Shown in pieces: positions 8,874-17,878 of a stretch of DNA of 64,000 nucleotides. The translations under genes were made by a program, and so were the position numbers. The DNA is taken from contig CAMDAF010000003.1 of the NCBI GenBank assembly GCA_945888525.1, forward strand, positions 62,001-126,000. The letters run 5' to 3'. Origin of the DNA: Chitinophaga pinensis. GTDB taxonomy: Bacteria > Bacteroidota > Bacteroidia > NS11-12g > UBA955. The number at the start of each line of letters is the position of its first letter. Positions within the stretch are counted from its first letter, which is position 1. A model generated the notes under the pieces. It saw only the letters and a program-made list of their open reading frames with translations, did no database searches and was not told the origin of the DNA.

Positions 8874-9866
8874 ATGAGACCTTGTTTTCAATATTTATTC
8901 CCATTACTCTGTGTTTTCCTATTAAATGCTTGTTCTAACGACCTTGACGTGCTGGGCAATTACGAAGAAAATGCCTCGGTATATTGCCTATTAGACCCAA
9001 ACCAAACATGGCAATTCATCAAAATAAACAAAGTTTTTGTTAATCCAAATGCCAAAGCCGGCGATGTGGCAAAAATTGCCGATTCTTTGTACTTTGATTC
9101 CATTAAACCTGAAATCGTAGAATTGGAAACAGGCAGACGCATTTCATTACAAAAGGCCAATATTGCGCTTAAAGACAGTGGATACTTTGCCAATTCTCCC
9201 AACTACATTTACGTTACAAACCAAAGAATTTACAATATCTATACATACCAGTTTGAAATGACCTTGCCCAAAACTGGCAAGAAGGTGCTTGCAAAAACCA
9301 ATATAGTAAACACCCCATTTGTTGCCTATCCTGTTTCGCCTGCCCAAAGAATTATCTCCATTCAGACCACAAGCTCGATTCAGATTCAATTTCAAGCACC
9401 CAAAAAAGGCAAAATATACGATGCCTACTTTCATTTTAATTACACCGAAATTGACAAATTTGATACCAGTAAAAAAACCGATAAAACCATCGCTTGGAAA
9501 ATATTGAGAAGCTACAGAAGCATTAGCGATTTAGGCAATGAATTTGTTTTTCAAAGGGTTTCAGGTATCATGTTTTACGACCAATTATTGGGCAATATTC
9601 CAGTAAATCCAAATGTAATGCGCAAATTTAAAACTTGCGCCTTTGAATTGGTAAGTGGCAATCTGGAACTTGACAATTATATTCAAGCATCGACACCTTC
9701 TATTGGAATTGTTCAAAAGCAAAGTGAATACACCAATGTGAGCAATGGCATAGGCATTTTTGCTTCACGAAATACATATTACATTGATGAGGTTTCCTTG
9801 TCTGAAACCACAAAAAATGTCATTGTTGGAACTGCAGATTACAAAGTCTTAGGCTTTGTAAAATAA
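8874..9866 (+). CDS. Lipoprotein of DUF4249-like type
   Basis: A 330-residue lipoprotein with lipobox LLNAC (Cys20), so probably acylated and surface- or periplasm-facing. The region after the lipobox (ENASVYCLLDPNQTWQFIKI, then PDSLYF-like and EIVELETGR) resembles DUF4249-type Bacteroidota lipoproteins, in which a short VYCLL strand opens a beta-rich domain. I recognise the style rather than a defined function; no catalytic residues are evident. It is divergent from the coiled-coil protein gene with only 46 bases between the two starts. Confidence 0.6.
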   Translation: MRPCFQYLFPLLCVFLLNACSNDLDVLGNYEENASVYCLLDPNQTWQFIKINKVFVNPNAKAGDVAKIADSLYFDSIKPEIVELETGRRISLQKANIALKDSGYFANSPNYIYVTNQRIYNIYTYQFEMTLPKTGKKVLAKTNIVNTPFVAYPVSPAQRIISIQTTSSIQIQFQAPKKGKIYDAYFHFNYTEIDKFDTSKKTDKTIAWKILRSYRSISDLGNEFVFQRVSGIMFYDQLLGNIPVNPNVMRKFKTCAFELVSGNLELDNYIQASTPSIGIVQKQSEYTNVSNGIGIFASRNTYYIDEVSLSETTKNVIVGTADYKVLGFVK

Positions 9867-9982
9867 CCCAGCACAATTGTTCATTCATCAGTCTTCCATT
9901 TTCGGATAAGAAGTATACTCACTGCGACTTTTTGACATATTTTGTGTCATAAATTTCTTCTCTAGCAGACAAAATATACATG

Positions 9983-10015
9983 TTTGTCAGTTTTTATGTT
10001 ATGGCACTAGGTTTG
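9983..10015 (+). promoter_or_regulatory. Candidate dnaK promoter
   Basis: TTTG at 9983-9986 and TAGGTTTG at 10008-10015 match the Bacteroidota -33 and -7 elements with 21 bases between. The leader to the dnaK ATG would be about 35 bases. I see no CIRCE inverted repeat. Confidence 0.55.
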
Positions 10016-10054
10016 AAAACAGAAAGGTATTACTGAACAGTAAATAAAATTTTT

Positions 10055-11968
10055 ATGAGCAAAATAATTGGAATAGATTTAGGTACAACCAACAGTTGCG
10101 TTTCTGTAATGGAAGGCAACGAGCCAGTTGTAATCGCGAACAGCGAAGGCAAACGCACAACACCATCTGTAGTGGGTTTTATGAAAGACGGTGAAAGAAA
10201 AATTGGTGATCCTGCAAAGCGTCAGGCCATTACCAACCCAAGAAACACCATTTTCTCAATTAAGAGATTTATGGGTAATTCATTCGACCAAGTAACGATG
10301 GAAGCTGGAAGGGTTCCATATGAGGTGGTTAAAGGCGACAACAACACGCCAAGGGTGAAAATTGACGACAGATTATACACCCCACAAGAAATCAGTGCTA
10401 TGATTCTTCAAAAAATGAAGAAAACAGCTGAAGACTATTTGGGAACTGAAGTTAAAGAAGCGGTTATCACAGTACCTGCCTATTTTAACGACGCACAAAG
10501 ACAAGCAACAAAAGAGGCTGGTGAAATTGCTGGATTAAACGTTCGCAGAATCATCAACGAACCTACTGCTGCTGCTTTGGCTTATGGCATGGATAAAAAG
10601 AATACTGAAATGAAAATTGTAGTGTTCGACTGCGGTGGTGGTACCCACGACGTTTCTGTATTGGAACTAGGTGATGGTGTATTCGAAGTAAAATCAACCG
10701 ATGGTGATACACACTTAGGCGGAGATGATTTTGACCAAGAAATTATTGATTGGTTGGTTCAAGAATTTAAAGACGAAAACGGTGGATTAGATTTAAGCAA
10801 AGACCCAATGGCACTTCAAAGATTGAAAGAATCTGCTGAAAAAGCAAAAATCGAATTGTCAAGCACCAATAATACCGAAATTAACTTGCCATACATTATG
10901 CCAGTTGACGGTATTCCTAAACACTTAGTGCGCACCTTAAGCAAAGCAAAATTTGAGCAATTGGTTGATTCATTGGTTCAAAGAACCATTGAGCCTTGCC
11001 GTTCAGCACTTAAAAATGCAGGTCTTAGCACAAGTGATATTGATGAAGTTATATTGGTTGGAGGTAGCACACGTATTCCTGCTGTGCAAGCCGCAGTAGA
11101 AAAATTCTTTGGCAAAGCACCAAACAAAGGTGTGAATCCAGATGAAGTGGTTGCTGTTGGAGCTGCCATTCAAGGTGGTGTGTTAACAGGAGAGGTTAAA
11201 GATGTCTTGTTGTTAGATGTAACGCCTTTAAGCTTGGGTATAGAAACTTACGGCGGTGTAATGACCAAATTGATTGAGTCTAATACCACCATCCCAACCA
11301 AGAAAAGCGAAACATTTAGTACGGCTGCCGACAACCAACCAAGTGTTCAATTACATGTATTGCAAGGTGAGCGCCCATTGGCTAAAGACAACCGAACCAT
11401 TGGTATGTTTAACTTGGATGGCATACCGCCTGCACAAAGAGGTGTTCCTCAAATTGAGGTAACATTTGACATTGATGCCAACGGTATCTTAAATGTAAGT
11501 GCTAAAGACAAAGGGACTGGAAAAGAACAAAAGATCAGAATTGAAAGTTCAAGCGGATTAAGCAAAGAAGAAATTGAAAAAATGAAGCAAGAAGCTGAGG
11601 CCAATGCTGAAAGCGATAAAAAAGCAAAAGAAGAAATTGAAAAATTAAATGCAGCTGATACCTTAGTGTTTACTTCAGAAAAAAACCTGAAAGAATACGG
11701 AGAGAAATTACCTGAAGACAAAAAGCAAACGATTGAAGAAGCTTTGGCGCAATTAAAGACTGCACACCAAAACAAAGATATTGCTGCTTGTGATACAGCC
11801 TCAGAAGCTTTAAACAAAGCATGGGAATCTGCTAGCCAAGACATCTATGCTGCACAACAAGAAGCTGGTCAAACAGCAGAAGGTACTCCAAACACCGAAG
11901 GCGCTAACAACACCAACAATGCCGGTGGCGCTGATGTTGAAGATGTGGCTTTCGAAGAAGTGAAATAA
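10055..11968 (+). CDS. dnaK: Chaperone protein DnaK (Hsp70)
   Basis: Cytoplasmic ATP-dependent chaperone of 637 residues. [11 protein letters not shown] opens the ATPase domain; the phosphate-2 loop reads [15 protein letters not shown] and the adenosine motif is [13 protein letters not shown]. The linker [15 protein letters not shown] is canonical, then the substrate-binding beta domain and helical lid follow. The tail ends in an acidic [11 protein letters not shown]. The GGGTHD variant (Phe to His) is something I believe is common in this phylum. The gene stands alone, without grpE or dnaJ adjacent, between its own promoter and a strong terminator. Confidence 0.98.
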   Translation: MSKIIGIDLGTTNSCVSVMEGNEPVVIANSEGKRTTPSVVGFMKDGERKIGDPAKRQAITNPRNTIFSIKRFMGNSFDQVTMEAGRVPYEVVKGDNNTPRVKIDDRLYTPQEISAMILQKMKKTAEDYLGTEVKEAVITVPAYFNDAQRQATKEAGEIAGLNVRRIINEPTAAALAYGMDKKNTEMKIVVFDCGGGTHDVSVLELGDGVFEVKSTDGDTHLGGDDFDQEIIDWLVQEFKDENGGLDLSKDPMALQRLKESAEKAKIELSSTNNTEINLPYIMPVDGIPKHLVRTLSKAKFEQLVDSLVQRTIEPCRSALKNAGLSTSDIDEVILVGGSTRIPAVQAAVEKFFGKAPNKGVNPDEVVAVGAAIQGGVLTGEVKDVLLLDVTPLSLGIETYGGVMTKLIESNTTIPTKKSETFSTAADNQPSVQLHVLQGERPLAKDNRTIGMFNLDGIPPAQRGVPQIEVTFDIDANGILNVSAKDKGTGKEQKIRIESSSGLSKEEIEKMKQEAEANAESDKKAKEEIEKLNAADTLVFTSEKNLKEYGEKLPEDKKQTIEEALAQLKTAHQNKDIAACDTASEALNKAWESASQDIYAAQQEAGQTAEGTPNTEGANNTNNAGGADVEDVAFEEVK

Positions 11969-11983
11969 GCTTTTTAAAAACCA

Positions 11984-12016
11984 TAAAAAAACCCTCTTAT
12001 TCAGAGGGTTTTTTTA
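11984..12016. terminator. Bidirectional intrinsic terminator after dnaK
   Basis: An 8-bp stem AACCCTCT (11990-11997) pairs with AGAGGGTT (12003-12010) around a 5-base loop. A-tracts on the left and a T-tract on the right let it serve both dnaK and the convergent alkaline phosphatase gene. Confidence 0.9.
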
Positions 12017-12083
12017 TGCGCATAATATTGCTGAGAAATGGGCCAGTGTTTTTGAGTTCTAATTATATCTTCTTTAGATACTT

Positions 12084-13148
12084 TTAGAATCCATACAGGC
12101 TTTTCATTTTCTTAAACACATCGGTATTTTCTATAGTTCCAGTGAACAATTCCGAACCAGGTCCATACGCATATATTGGAACCATTATGCCAGAATGATG
12201 GGTGCTTGAATAATGGTGTTCTATGGTCATTTTTTTTAAACTACCTGCATCTAATGATAAGCCGCCAGTTTCATGATCGGCTGTTACCAGCACCAAAGTA
12301 TTGCCATCCTTTTGCGCAAATTCAAGTGCAGCTCTAACTGCTTGGTCAAAATCGATAAGCTCAGATACCGTGTAGTTTAAATCATTTTCATGTCCACCCC
12401 AATCAATTTGACTGCCCTCAACCATTAAAAAGAATCCTTTCTTATTGGATGATAAAAACTCTATGCCTTGTGTGGTGGCTTGTTTTAACCAACTGCCACG
12501 TTCAGGACTTTTTGGTGCATCGATGCTGTCGTTGTAAAACCAGAAGTATTTTTGAATGGCACTTAAACCAATTAAATCTTTGCCAGTATGCACTGTATAA
12601 TTATCGGCCTTTAAGCGGCTCAAATCAAAATATGGTTTACCAGACCCCGCTACATAATCAATACCTTTTGCATAAAAATCATTGGCAATTTCTTTGTGCA
12701 TTTCACGGTTTTTTTGGTGTCCAAAAAATGCAGCTGGTGTTGCATGGGTAATGCTGCAAGTGGCTATCAGTCCTGTCGACAAACCATGGGCTTCAGACAT
12801 TTCTAATATTGTTGGCAATGCCATTGAATCCATGCTCAATCCAATTGCACCATTGTAGGTCTTTTCTCCTGTGCTGTAAGCTGTAGCTCCAGCTGCACTG
12901 TCTGTGATATAATTGTTCGCAGACGCTGTTTTCACCAAGCCTATATTTTTAAATAGCTCTAAAGCCAAGCCACCATTCATAAACGCAGCGGCCGAAATTT
13001 GAGCCAAACCCATTCCATCGCCAATAAGTAAAATAATGTTTAATGGTTTTTCTATTTTCTGAGCCATTACTTTAGCTCCCGCATGGCAATTGGAAAATAA
13101 GATGCAAATTGCTATTAAAAAACTTTGATACGAAAGCGATTTTCTCAT
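12084..13148 (-). CDS. Alkaline phosphatase
   Basis: Exported metal-dependent phosphomonoesterase of 354 residues. LLIGDGMG (about residue 41) supplies a metal-binding Asp, TDSAAGATA contains the nucleophile Ser84, and TADHETGG contains metal-ligating Asp and His residues. An N-terminal hydrophobic segment (SFLIAICILFSNCHAG) is a signal peptide; the Cys21 context (FSNC) is a poor lipobox, so lipidation is uncertain. It is shorter than E. coli PhoA and closer to the compact bacterial type. No TGTCA-type repeat is visible upstream despite one elsewhere in the window. Confidence 0.93.
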   Translation of the reverse strand: MRKSLSYQSFLIAICILFSNCHAGAKVMAQKIEKPLNIILLIGDGMGLAQISAAAFMNGGLALELFKNIGLVKTASANNYITDSAAGATAYSTGEKTYNGAIGLSMDSMALPTILEMSEAHGLSTGLIATCSITHATPAAFFGHQKNREMHKEIANDFYAKGIDYVAGSGKPYFDLSRLKADNYTVHTGKDLIGLSAIQKYFWFYNDSIDAPKSPERGSWLKQATTQGIEFLSSNKKGFFLMVEGSQIDWGGHENDLNYTVSELIDFDQAVRAALEFAQKDGNTLVLVTADHETGGLSLDAGSLKKMTIEHHYSSTHHSGIMVPIYAYGPGSELFTGTIENTDVFKKMKSLYGF

Positions 13149-13254
13149 CTTACAAATTTGAATAAATTTTTCGAACTTTAAGACTTTGTTTTTTCAATCA
13201 GCCTTAATTTTTCAACTTGCTATTTTAAAAAATTAGTTTTAAATTCGAGTAACT

Positions 13255-13602
13255 ATGAAAAATTGCCTTGAATGTGAAAAAACCATTAATGGTAGAAGTG
13301 ATAAGAAATTTTGCAACGATAGCTGTCGAAATTCATTCAACAATAGACAAAACACTGCGTCTAATATCTATGTTCGAAACGTCAATACATTGTTGCGTAA
13401 AAATAGAAAAATACTTCAAAACCTATTGCCCAAATCAGGGAAAACAAGCATCTCAGAAAAAACCTTAAAAGTATTGGGCTTCAACTTCGAATACTTTACC
13501 CATGTTTACGAAACAAAAAACGGCAATACCTATAAGTTTTGCTACGAATTTGGCTATCTAAACATCGACAAGGGGGTATTAATGTTGGTTAAGAAGTCTT
13601 AA
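13255..13602 (+). CDS. Small zinc-ribbon protein, conserved hypothetical
   Basis: A 115-residue protein with an N-terminal four-Cys zinc ribbon: CLEC at residues 4-7 and CNDSC about 13 residues later. The rest is basic, with a C-terminal part rich in Tyr and Phe (CYEFGYLNIDKGVLMLVKK). Proteins of this shape recur in Bacteroidota without assigned function; nucleic-acid binding is an inference from the ribbon and charge. Its 3' end overlaps the convergent amidotransferase gene by 14 bases. Confidence 0.75.
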   Translation: MKNCLECEKTINGRSDKKFCNDSCRNSFNNRQNTASNIYVRNVNTLLRKNRKILQNLLPKSGKTSISEKTLKVLGFNFEYFTHVYETKNGNTYKFCYEFGYLNIDKGVLMLVKKS

Positions 13603-14161
13603 TACCATCCAACCAATTCTTGAGCAAATCGAGTCCATGCTCGGTTAAAATAGCCTCTGGATGAAATTGCATACCAACAATTGGCCAATGAGTATGCTCA
13701 ATTCCCATACATTCATTGTCGATAGTTTGAGCGTTTTGTTGCAATTCAGTGTTTTCAATATTTTTTAAAACCAAACTGTGGTAACGGCAAACATTAAACC
13801 CATTTGGCAAATTTTTATATATACCCTCCCCGTTGTGTTGTATTCGAGAAACCTTGCCATGCATAGGTTCTAGGGCATGGGTCAATTGGGCTCCAAAAAA
13901 TTCACCTAAGGCTTGATGCCCAAGACAAATACCTAAGATTGGATAATTCTGATAAGTCGCTTCAATAATAGACATTAAATTTCCAGAGTCTTTAGGTCTA
14001 TTTGGGCCAGGAGAAATAACAATCTTATCAAAGTTTAATTTTGACAAATCAGAGACTTGTATCTCATCATTTTTAAACAATAAAATTTCTTCACCTAACT
14101 GAGCAAAATAGTCTGTTAGATTGTACGTAAATGAATCGTAGTTATCAATCAACAGAATCAT
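13589..14161 (-). CDS. Anthranilate/aminodeoxychorismate synthase glutamine amidotransferase
   Basis: Class I glutamine amidotransferase subunit of 190 residues that delivers ammonia to a chorismate-using partner, either TrpE (tryptophan) or PabB (folate). LIDNYDSFTYNL at the start, GICLGHQ with nucleophile Cys79, and MQFHPEAI with the catalytic His and Glu are all present. TrpG and PabA cannot be separated by sequence alone, and no trpE or pabB lies in the window, which leans towards a stand-alone pabA or dual-use protein. It follows purF after 29 bases. Confidence 0.9.
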   Translation of the reverse strand: MILLIDNYDSFTYNLTDYFAQLGEEILLFKNDEIQVSDLSKLNFDKIVISPGPNRPKDSGNLMSIIEATYQNYPILGICLGHQALGEFFGAQLTHALEPMHGKVSRIQHNGEGIYKNLPNGFNVCRYHSLVLKNIENTELQQNAQTIDNECMGIEHTHWPIVGMQFHPEAILTEHGLDLLKNWLDGIKTS

Positions 14162-14190
14162 AAGATTGTAATTAAAAACTCAAACCCTAA

Positions 14191-16083
14191 TTAATAGGCT
14201 CTGGCATTGTTTTTCTCCATGAAATAGATAAATGCCCTATTGGTAATTTTATTTCCACCAGGGGTCGGAAAATCACCAGTAAAATACCAATCGCCAGTAT
14301 TATCCGGGCAAGCAATATGCAAGTCTTCTACTGTTTGGAATATAATCTCAACTTCTGGTTCAAAATTCTCAGGGGTTACAATCTCCGCTATTTTTTTAGA
14401 GATCTGTTCTGTTGTGAAAAGCTTGTATAAGTCAATTACGCGGTTGACCATCTCTTCAGAAGGTTTGTGCATTTCTATTTTACACAACTCATAGGTTTCA
14501 TTTAACTTATGTTCGAGTTTGTTGTCTTTTAACAATTCCAATAAAGCCCTAAAAGCAACAAAGTCCTTCAATCTGCTCATGTCAATTCCATAACAATCTG
14601 GAAATAAAATCTGAGGAGCGCTCGAAACAACAATTATCTTTTTAGGCTTCAATCGGCCTAATATTTTTAAAATACTTGTCTTCAAAGTGGTGCCTCGAAC
14701 AATAGAATCATCAATAATAACTAGGGTATCTTGGTTAGGCTCAATGATGCCATAAGTCACATCGTAGGCGTGTCCAACAATGTCTTCTCTATCGGTATCA
14801 TTGGTAATAAAAGTCCTCATTTTGGCGTCTTTAACCAAAATTTTCTCCCTACGAATTCTATAGGTTAATATCTCTTGAATCCGCTCTTGGGTTAAATTAT
14901 CCTTCTCTGCCATCAAAACCTCAGAACGGTGAATCTTTAACCAATCATTGACACCATCGATCATTCCATAAAATGAAGTTGCGGCAGTATTAGGAATGTA
15001 AGCGAATACCGTGTTTTCTATATTGTAATTTAATTTTTCAAGAACTCTAGGTGCCAAAAGCTTTCCTAAATTTTTTCTTTCTTTATAGATATCCGCATCG
15101 TTGCCTCTTGAAAAATAAATGCGTTCAAAAGAACACGCTTTTAATGGTTTTGGGTCTAAGATTCTTGATTCCTTATAAGAACCATCTTTATTGATAATAA
15201 GAGCGCATCCTGGAGTTACCTCTTTGATTTCACTGTAAGGAATATTAAAGGCGGTCATTATGGCTGGACGTTCGCTTGCCACCACCAATAACTCATCATT
15301 GGCATACCAAAAACTCGGTCTTATTCCATTAGGATCACGCACAATAAATGAAGCACCGTGCCCAATCATTCCAACCATATTGTAACCTCCATCTGTGCGT
15401 TTAAAAGCATTTCTCAAAATATTTTCAACCGATAAATTGTCTTTTATTTTTTCGGTTATTTCAAAATTTGAATACCCTTCTTGCTTGTAAATTTTAAATA
15501 ATCTTTCATTTTCTTCATCCAAAAAATGCCCGATTTTTTCCAACATGGTAACGTTGTCACTGATCTCTTTTGGCTGTTGACCCAATTCAATAAGTTGGGT
15601 AAACAACTCATCCACATTGGTAAGGTTGTAGTTGCCGGCCAAAACCAAGTTTCTACACATCCAATTGTTTTGCCTTAAAAAAGGATGCAAGTTTTCTAGA
15701 CTATTGCCGCCATGCGTACCGTATCTTAAATGGCCCAACAACAATTCGCCTGCATACGGAAAATGTTCTTTCAAATACAAGCCATTTTTTAAATTGTCTT
15801 GATCCAATTCCGCTAAAGATGCATTCACATCTTCGAAAATATCTGCAACTGGATTCCTTGAATTTGAACGTTTACGGGCAATGTAACGTTGACCAAATTG
15901 TGGGTCTAATTTGATAACCCCGATTCCAGCTCCATCCTGACCCCTGTTAATTTGCTTTGCCATTAGCAATTGCAACTTTTTTAGGCCGTAAAATGGCGTT
16001 CCATATTTTTCGTTAAAATACTCTAGGGGTTTTAGAAGCCTTATGAATGCGACACCGCATTCGTGCTTTATGGCATCACTCAT
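14191..16083 (-). CDS. purF: Amidophosphoribosyltransferase, long Bacteroidota type
   Basis: First committed enzyme of purine synthesis (PRPP plus glutamine to phosphoribosylamine). An N-terminal class II glutamine amidotransferase domain begins at Cys9 after an 8-residue propeptide (MSDAIKHE|CGVAF). RGQDGAGIG and LGHLRYGTHGG are typical. The PRTase signature LVIIDDSIVRGTTLK lies near residue 440. At 630 residues it is well over the usual 470-510, with an extended C-terminal region found in a Bacteroidota paralogue group. A second, shorter PurF may exist elsewhere, and this one could have a specialised role. Confidence 0.85.
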   Translation of the reverse strand: MSDAIKHECGVAFIRLLKPLEYFNEKYGTPFYGLKKLQLLMAKQINRGQDGAGIGVIKLDPQFGQRYIARKRSNSRNPVADIFEDVNASLAELDQDNLKNGLYLKEHFPYAGELLLGHLRYGTHGGNSLENLHPFLRQNNWMCRNLVLAGNYNLTNVDELFTQLIELGQQPKEISDNVTMLEKIGHFLDEENERLFKIYKQEGYSNFEITEKIKDNLSVENILRNAFKRTDGGYNMVGMIGHGASFIVRDPNGIRPSFWYANDELLVVASERPAIMTAFNIPYSEIKEVTPGCALIINKDGSYKESRILDPKPLKACSFERIYFSRGNDADIYKERKNLGKLLAPRVLEKLNYNIENTVFAYIPNTAATSFYGMIDGVNDWLKIHRSEVLMAEKDNLTQERIQEILTYRIRREKILVKDAKMRTFITNDTDREDIVGHAYDVTYGIIEPNQDTLVIIDDSIVRGTTLKTSILKILGRLKPKKIIVVSSAPQILFPDCYGIDMSRLKDFVAFRALLELLKDNKLEHKLNETYELCKIEMHKPSEEMVNRVIDLYKLFTTEQISKKIAEIVTPENFEPEVEIIFQTVEDLHIACPDNTGDWYFTGDFPTPGGNKITNRAFIYFMEKNNARAY

Positions 16084-16099
16084 GATTTAAAATTGACGA

Positions 16100-16107
16100 C
16101 AAAGTTA
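16100..16107 (-). promoter_or_regulatory. -7 element of purF
   Basis: TAACTTTG on the minus strand fits TAnnTTTG, with TTTA 17 bases upstream as a weak -33. The leader to the purF ATG at 16083 would be about 13 bases. Confidence 0.5.
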
Positions 16108-16287
16108 CGAAATTTAATCCTTATTAAAGGTTAATTTAACACAAGAAATTGAGAAAAAAGTAAGCTTAAATTAAAAACACTTTTATAACAAGCCAACATT
16201 CTTGCCAACTCCATAGTAGCATAACCCTGTCGCAATCCTGAGGCATCTCTGAAAGTTTTAATGTCACTTTAGGTACTGATACTAGAG

Positions 16288-16340
16288 CCTGTTAAGACAA
16301 TAATTCCTCCCCTCAACTTTACCACAACAGGAGGATTATT
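16288..16340. repeat. Overlapping inverted repeats after the GT2 gene
   Basis: CCTGTT (16288-16293) pairs with AACAGG (16326-16331), and AATAATTCCTCC (16299-16310) pairs with GGAGGATTATT (16330-16340, one bulge). The two right arms overlap, so the hairpins exclude each other. They sit at the 3' end of the GT2 gene with no T-tract. The remaining 16108-16287 shows no gene or clear element. Confidence 0.4.
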
Positions 16341-17358
16341 TCATCCCTAACCCTGAAAATGTTTTGACTTTGCGTTTAAAATGGGCCCATACTATGCTTC
16401 CTTTATAAACTTCTTCGCCAAAATAAGCTTGATTGCCATCGTGGACCACGCGCTTGGTTTTCCAATATTTATACTTAAGAATAAAATGCCTATGGGCTGA
16501 AACGATGGCTTTGAAGTCGCCCCATTTTCCTTGCATTAAAAACCTTAAAGCAGCAATATGATCCAAAATAATTCTAAACGCTATCACGGAAAAAACTTTA
16601 TTGCTTGGTAAGTTTTTAAGCAATAGTATTAAGCCATTTCTGAAGTTGTAATATGTTTTTCTAGGATTTGTTTTTTGCAAAGTGCCGCCACCTAAGTGGT
16701 AAACAATGCTATCAGGGCATATCCATATTTCATGACCAGCATTTTGTAGGCGCCAACACAAATCAATTTCTTCCATATGCGCAAAGAAGTCTTCGTCAAG
16801 ACCCCCTAACTTATGGTATAATTCTGCATCAATAAACAAGGCAGCTCCGCTAGCCCAAAAGACTTTTTTATTGTCGTTATATTGGTTTTGGTCTTTTTCT
16901 AAATGATCAAAAATTCTACCGCGACAAAAAGGAAAACCAAATCTGTCTATATAGCCTCCAGAGGCGCCGGCGTATTCGAATGTATCGTTTTGCTGCAAAG
17001 CCAAGAGTTTGGGCTGTATGGCTGCGATAGATGGATTTGATTCCATTAAATTCACCATTGGTTCTATCCAGTTTGGATCCACTTCAACATCGCTGTTTAA
17101 CAAGACATAATAATCAGCGTTTACTTGCTTTAATGCCCGGTTATAACCGCCGGTAAAACCATAGTTTTTCTCTAATAATATAATTTTAACCAGCGGATAA
17201 TTGTCTTTAACAAATTGAACAGAGTCATCAGAAGAAGCATTATCTGCAATAATAATTTCAGTGTTTGGGTAACTTGTTTTACAAACAGATGGCAAGAATT
17301 TCTCAAGAAACTCTCTGGTATTAAAATTTAATATGACAACAGCTACCTTCTTTGACAT
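16336..17358 (-). CDS. Glycosyltransferase family 2 (rhamnosyl-type)
   Basis: GT-A fold glycosyltransferase of 340 residues. VAVVILNFNTREFLEKFLPS opens the nucleotide-binding domain, and LLNSDVEVDPNW contains the DxD-like metal site. The later ASGAALFIDAELYHKLGG and FFAHMEEIDLCWRLQNAG (ED motif) are typical of the WbbL/rhamnosyltransferase-like branch. It acts in the cytoplasm on a lipid-linked glycan acceptor. The start abuts the preceding gene's stop by one base. Nearby rfbA/rfbB would provide a dTDP-sugar donor precursor. Confidence 0.9.
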   Translation of the reverse strand: MSKKVAVVILNFNTREFLEKFLPSVCKTSYPNTEIIIADNASSDDSVQFVKDNYPLVKIILLEKNYGFTGGYNRALKQVNADYYVLLNSDVEVDPNWIEPMVNLMESNPSIAAIQPKLLALQQNDTFEYAGASGGYIDRFGFPFCRGRIFDHLEKDQNQYNDNKKVFWASGAALFIDAELYHKLGGLDEDFFAHMEEIDLCWRLQNAGHEIWICPDSIVYHLGGGTLQKTNPRKTYYNFRNGLILLLKNLPSNKVFSVIAFRIILDHIAALRFLMQGKWGDFKAIVSAHRHFILKYKYWKTKRVVHDGNQAYFGEEVYKGSIVWAHFKRKVKTFSGLGMK

Positions 17359-17750
17359 TATTCTTGTTCTGGATTTTCAGGTGCCTTTGTAAGTTCATAA
17401 GGAACAAAAATAAATTGTGCACCATTGCTGCTTACCAAAAAAATGCAGCACTGCACCAAAGGATCCTTATAGGCAGTTTTAAACTTCTCAACGTTTTTAG
17501 GTAGTATTATATTTTTGGAAACCAAATCCTCCAATGTACTTGCTTGTATCGTAAAATTGGTACCCAATTCATCGCGGTCTAAAATAACCTCACCCAATTT
17601 AACATCTTCTTGGTGTGCAATAAAAATAGGATACTTGCTATAGCCTTCATTGATAATATCTTCACTTACTTCCTTTATTGAATCCTTGTACAAATTCAAA
17701 TCAAGTCTCAAAGTGTTGAGATAAGAACGGAGCATATCTTCTGTCATCAT
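17358..17750 (-). CDS. Conserved hypothetical protein
   Basis: A 130-residue soluble protein without signal peptide or transmembrane segment. It has an N-terminal helix (RSYLNTLRLDLNLYKDSIKE), a segment SKYPIFIAHQEDVKLGE, and a predicted C-terminal beta sheet. I have the impression it is widespread in Bacteroidota, but I know no function. I place the start at ATG 17750 (MMTED; ATG at 17747 is equivalent) because a -7 box lies at 17759-17766. The frame extension to 17798 would include that promoter. Confidence 0.75.
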   Translation of the reverse strand: MMTEDMLRSYLNTLRLDLNLYKDSIKEVSEDIINEGYSKYPIFIAHQEDVKLGEVILDRDELGTNFTIQASTLEDLVSKNIILPKNVEKFKTAYKDPLVQCCIFLVSSNGAQFIFVPYELTKAPENPEQE

Positions 17751-17758
17751 AATCTTTG

Positions 17759-17766
17759 CAAAAGTA
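17759..17766 (-). promoter_or_regulatory. -7 element 8 bases before a start codon
   Basis: TACTTTTG on the minus strand, ending 8 bases before ATG 17750. Transcription would begin about 2-5 bases before the start codon, so the mRNA is near-leaderless. Confidence 0.45.
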
Positions 17767-17878
17767 AGAATTTCTAGGCGCTTAGTCAACCAATTCAAAA
17801 AGCTTCACCCAAGTCACTTAAATTTACGTACTTGGGATTCAATTTTTCTAAAAATTAAAAAATGCCTATAATTGAAAG

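Noticed and set aside
10627-10670. Unusual DnaK phosphate-2 loop FDCGGGTHD instead of DLGGGTFD
   Set aside because: The His variant is, as far as I recall, common in Bacteroidota DnaK, and every other motif is intact, so I treat it as a lineage trait rather than a defect.
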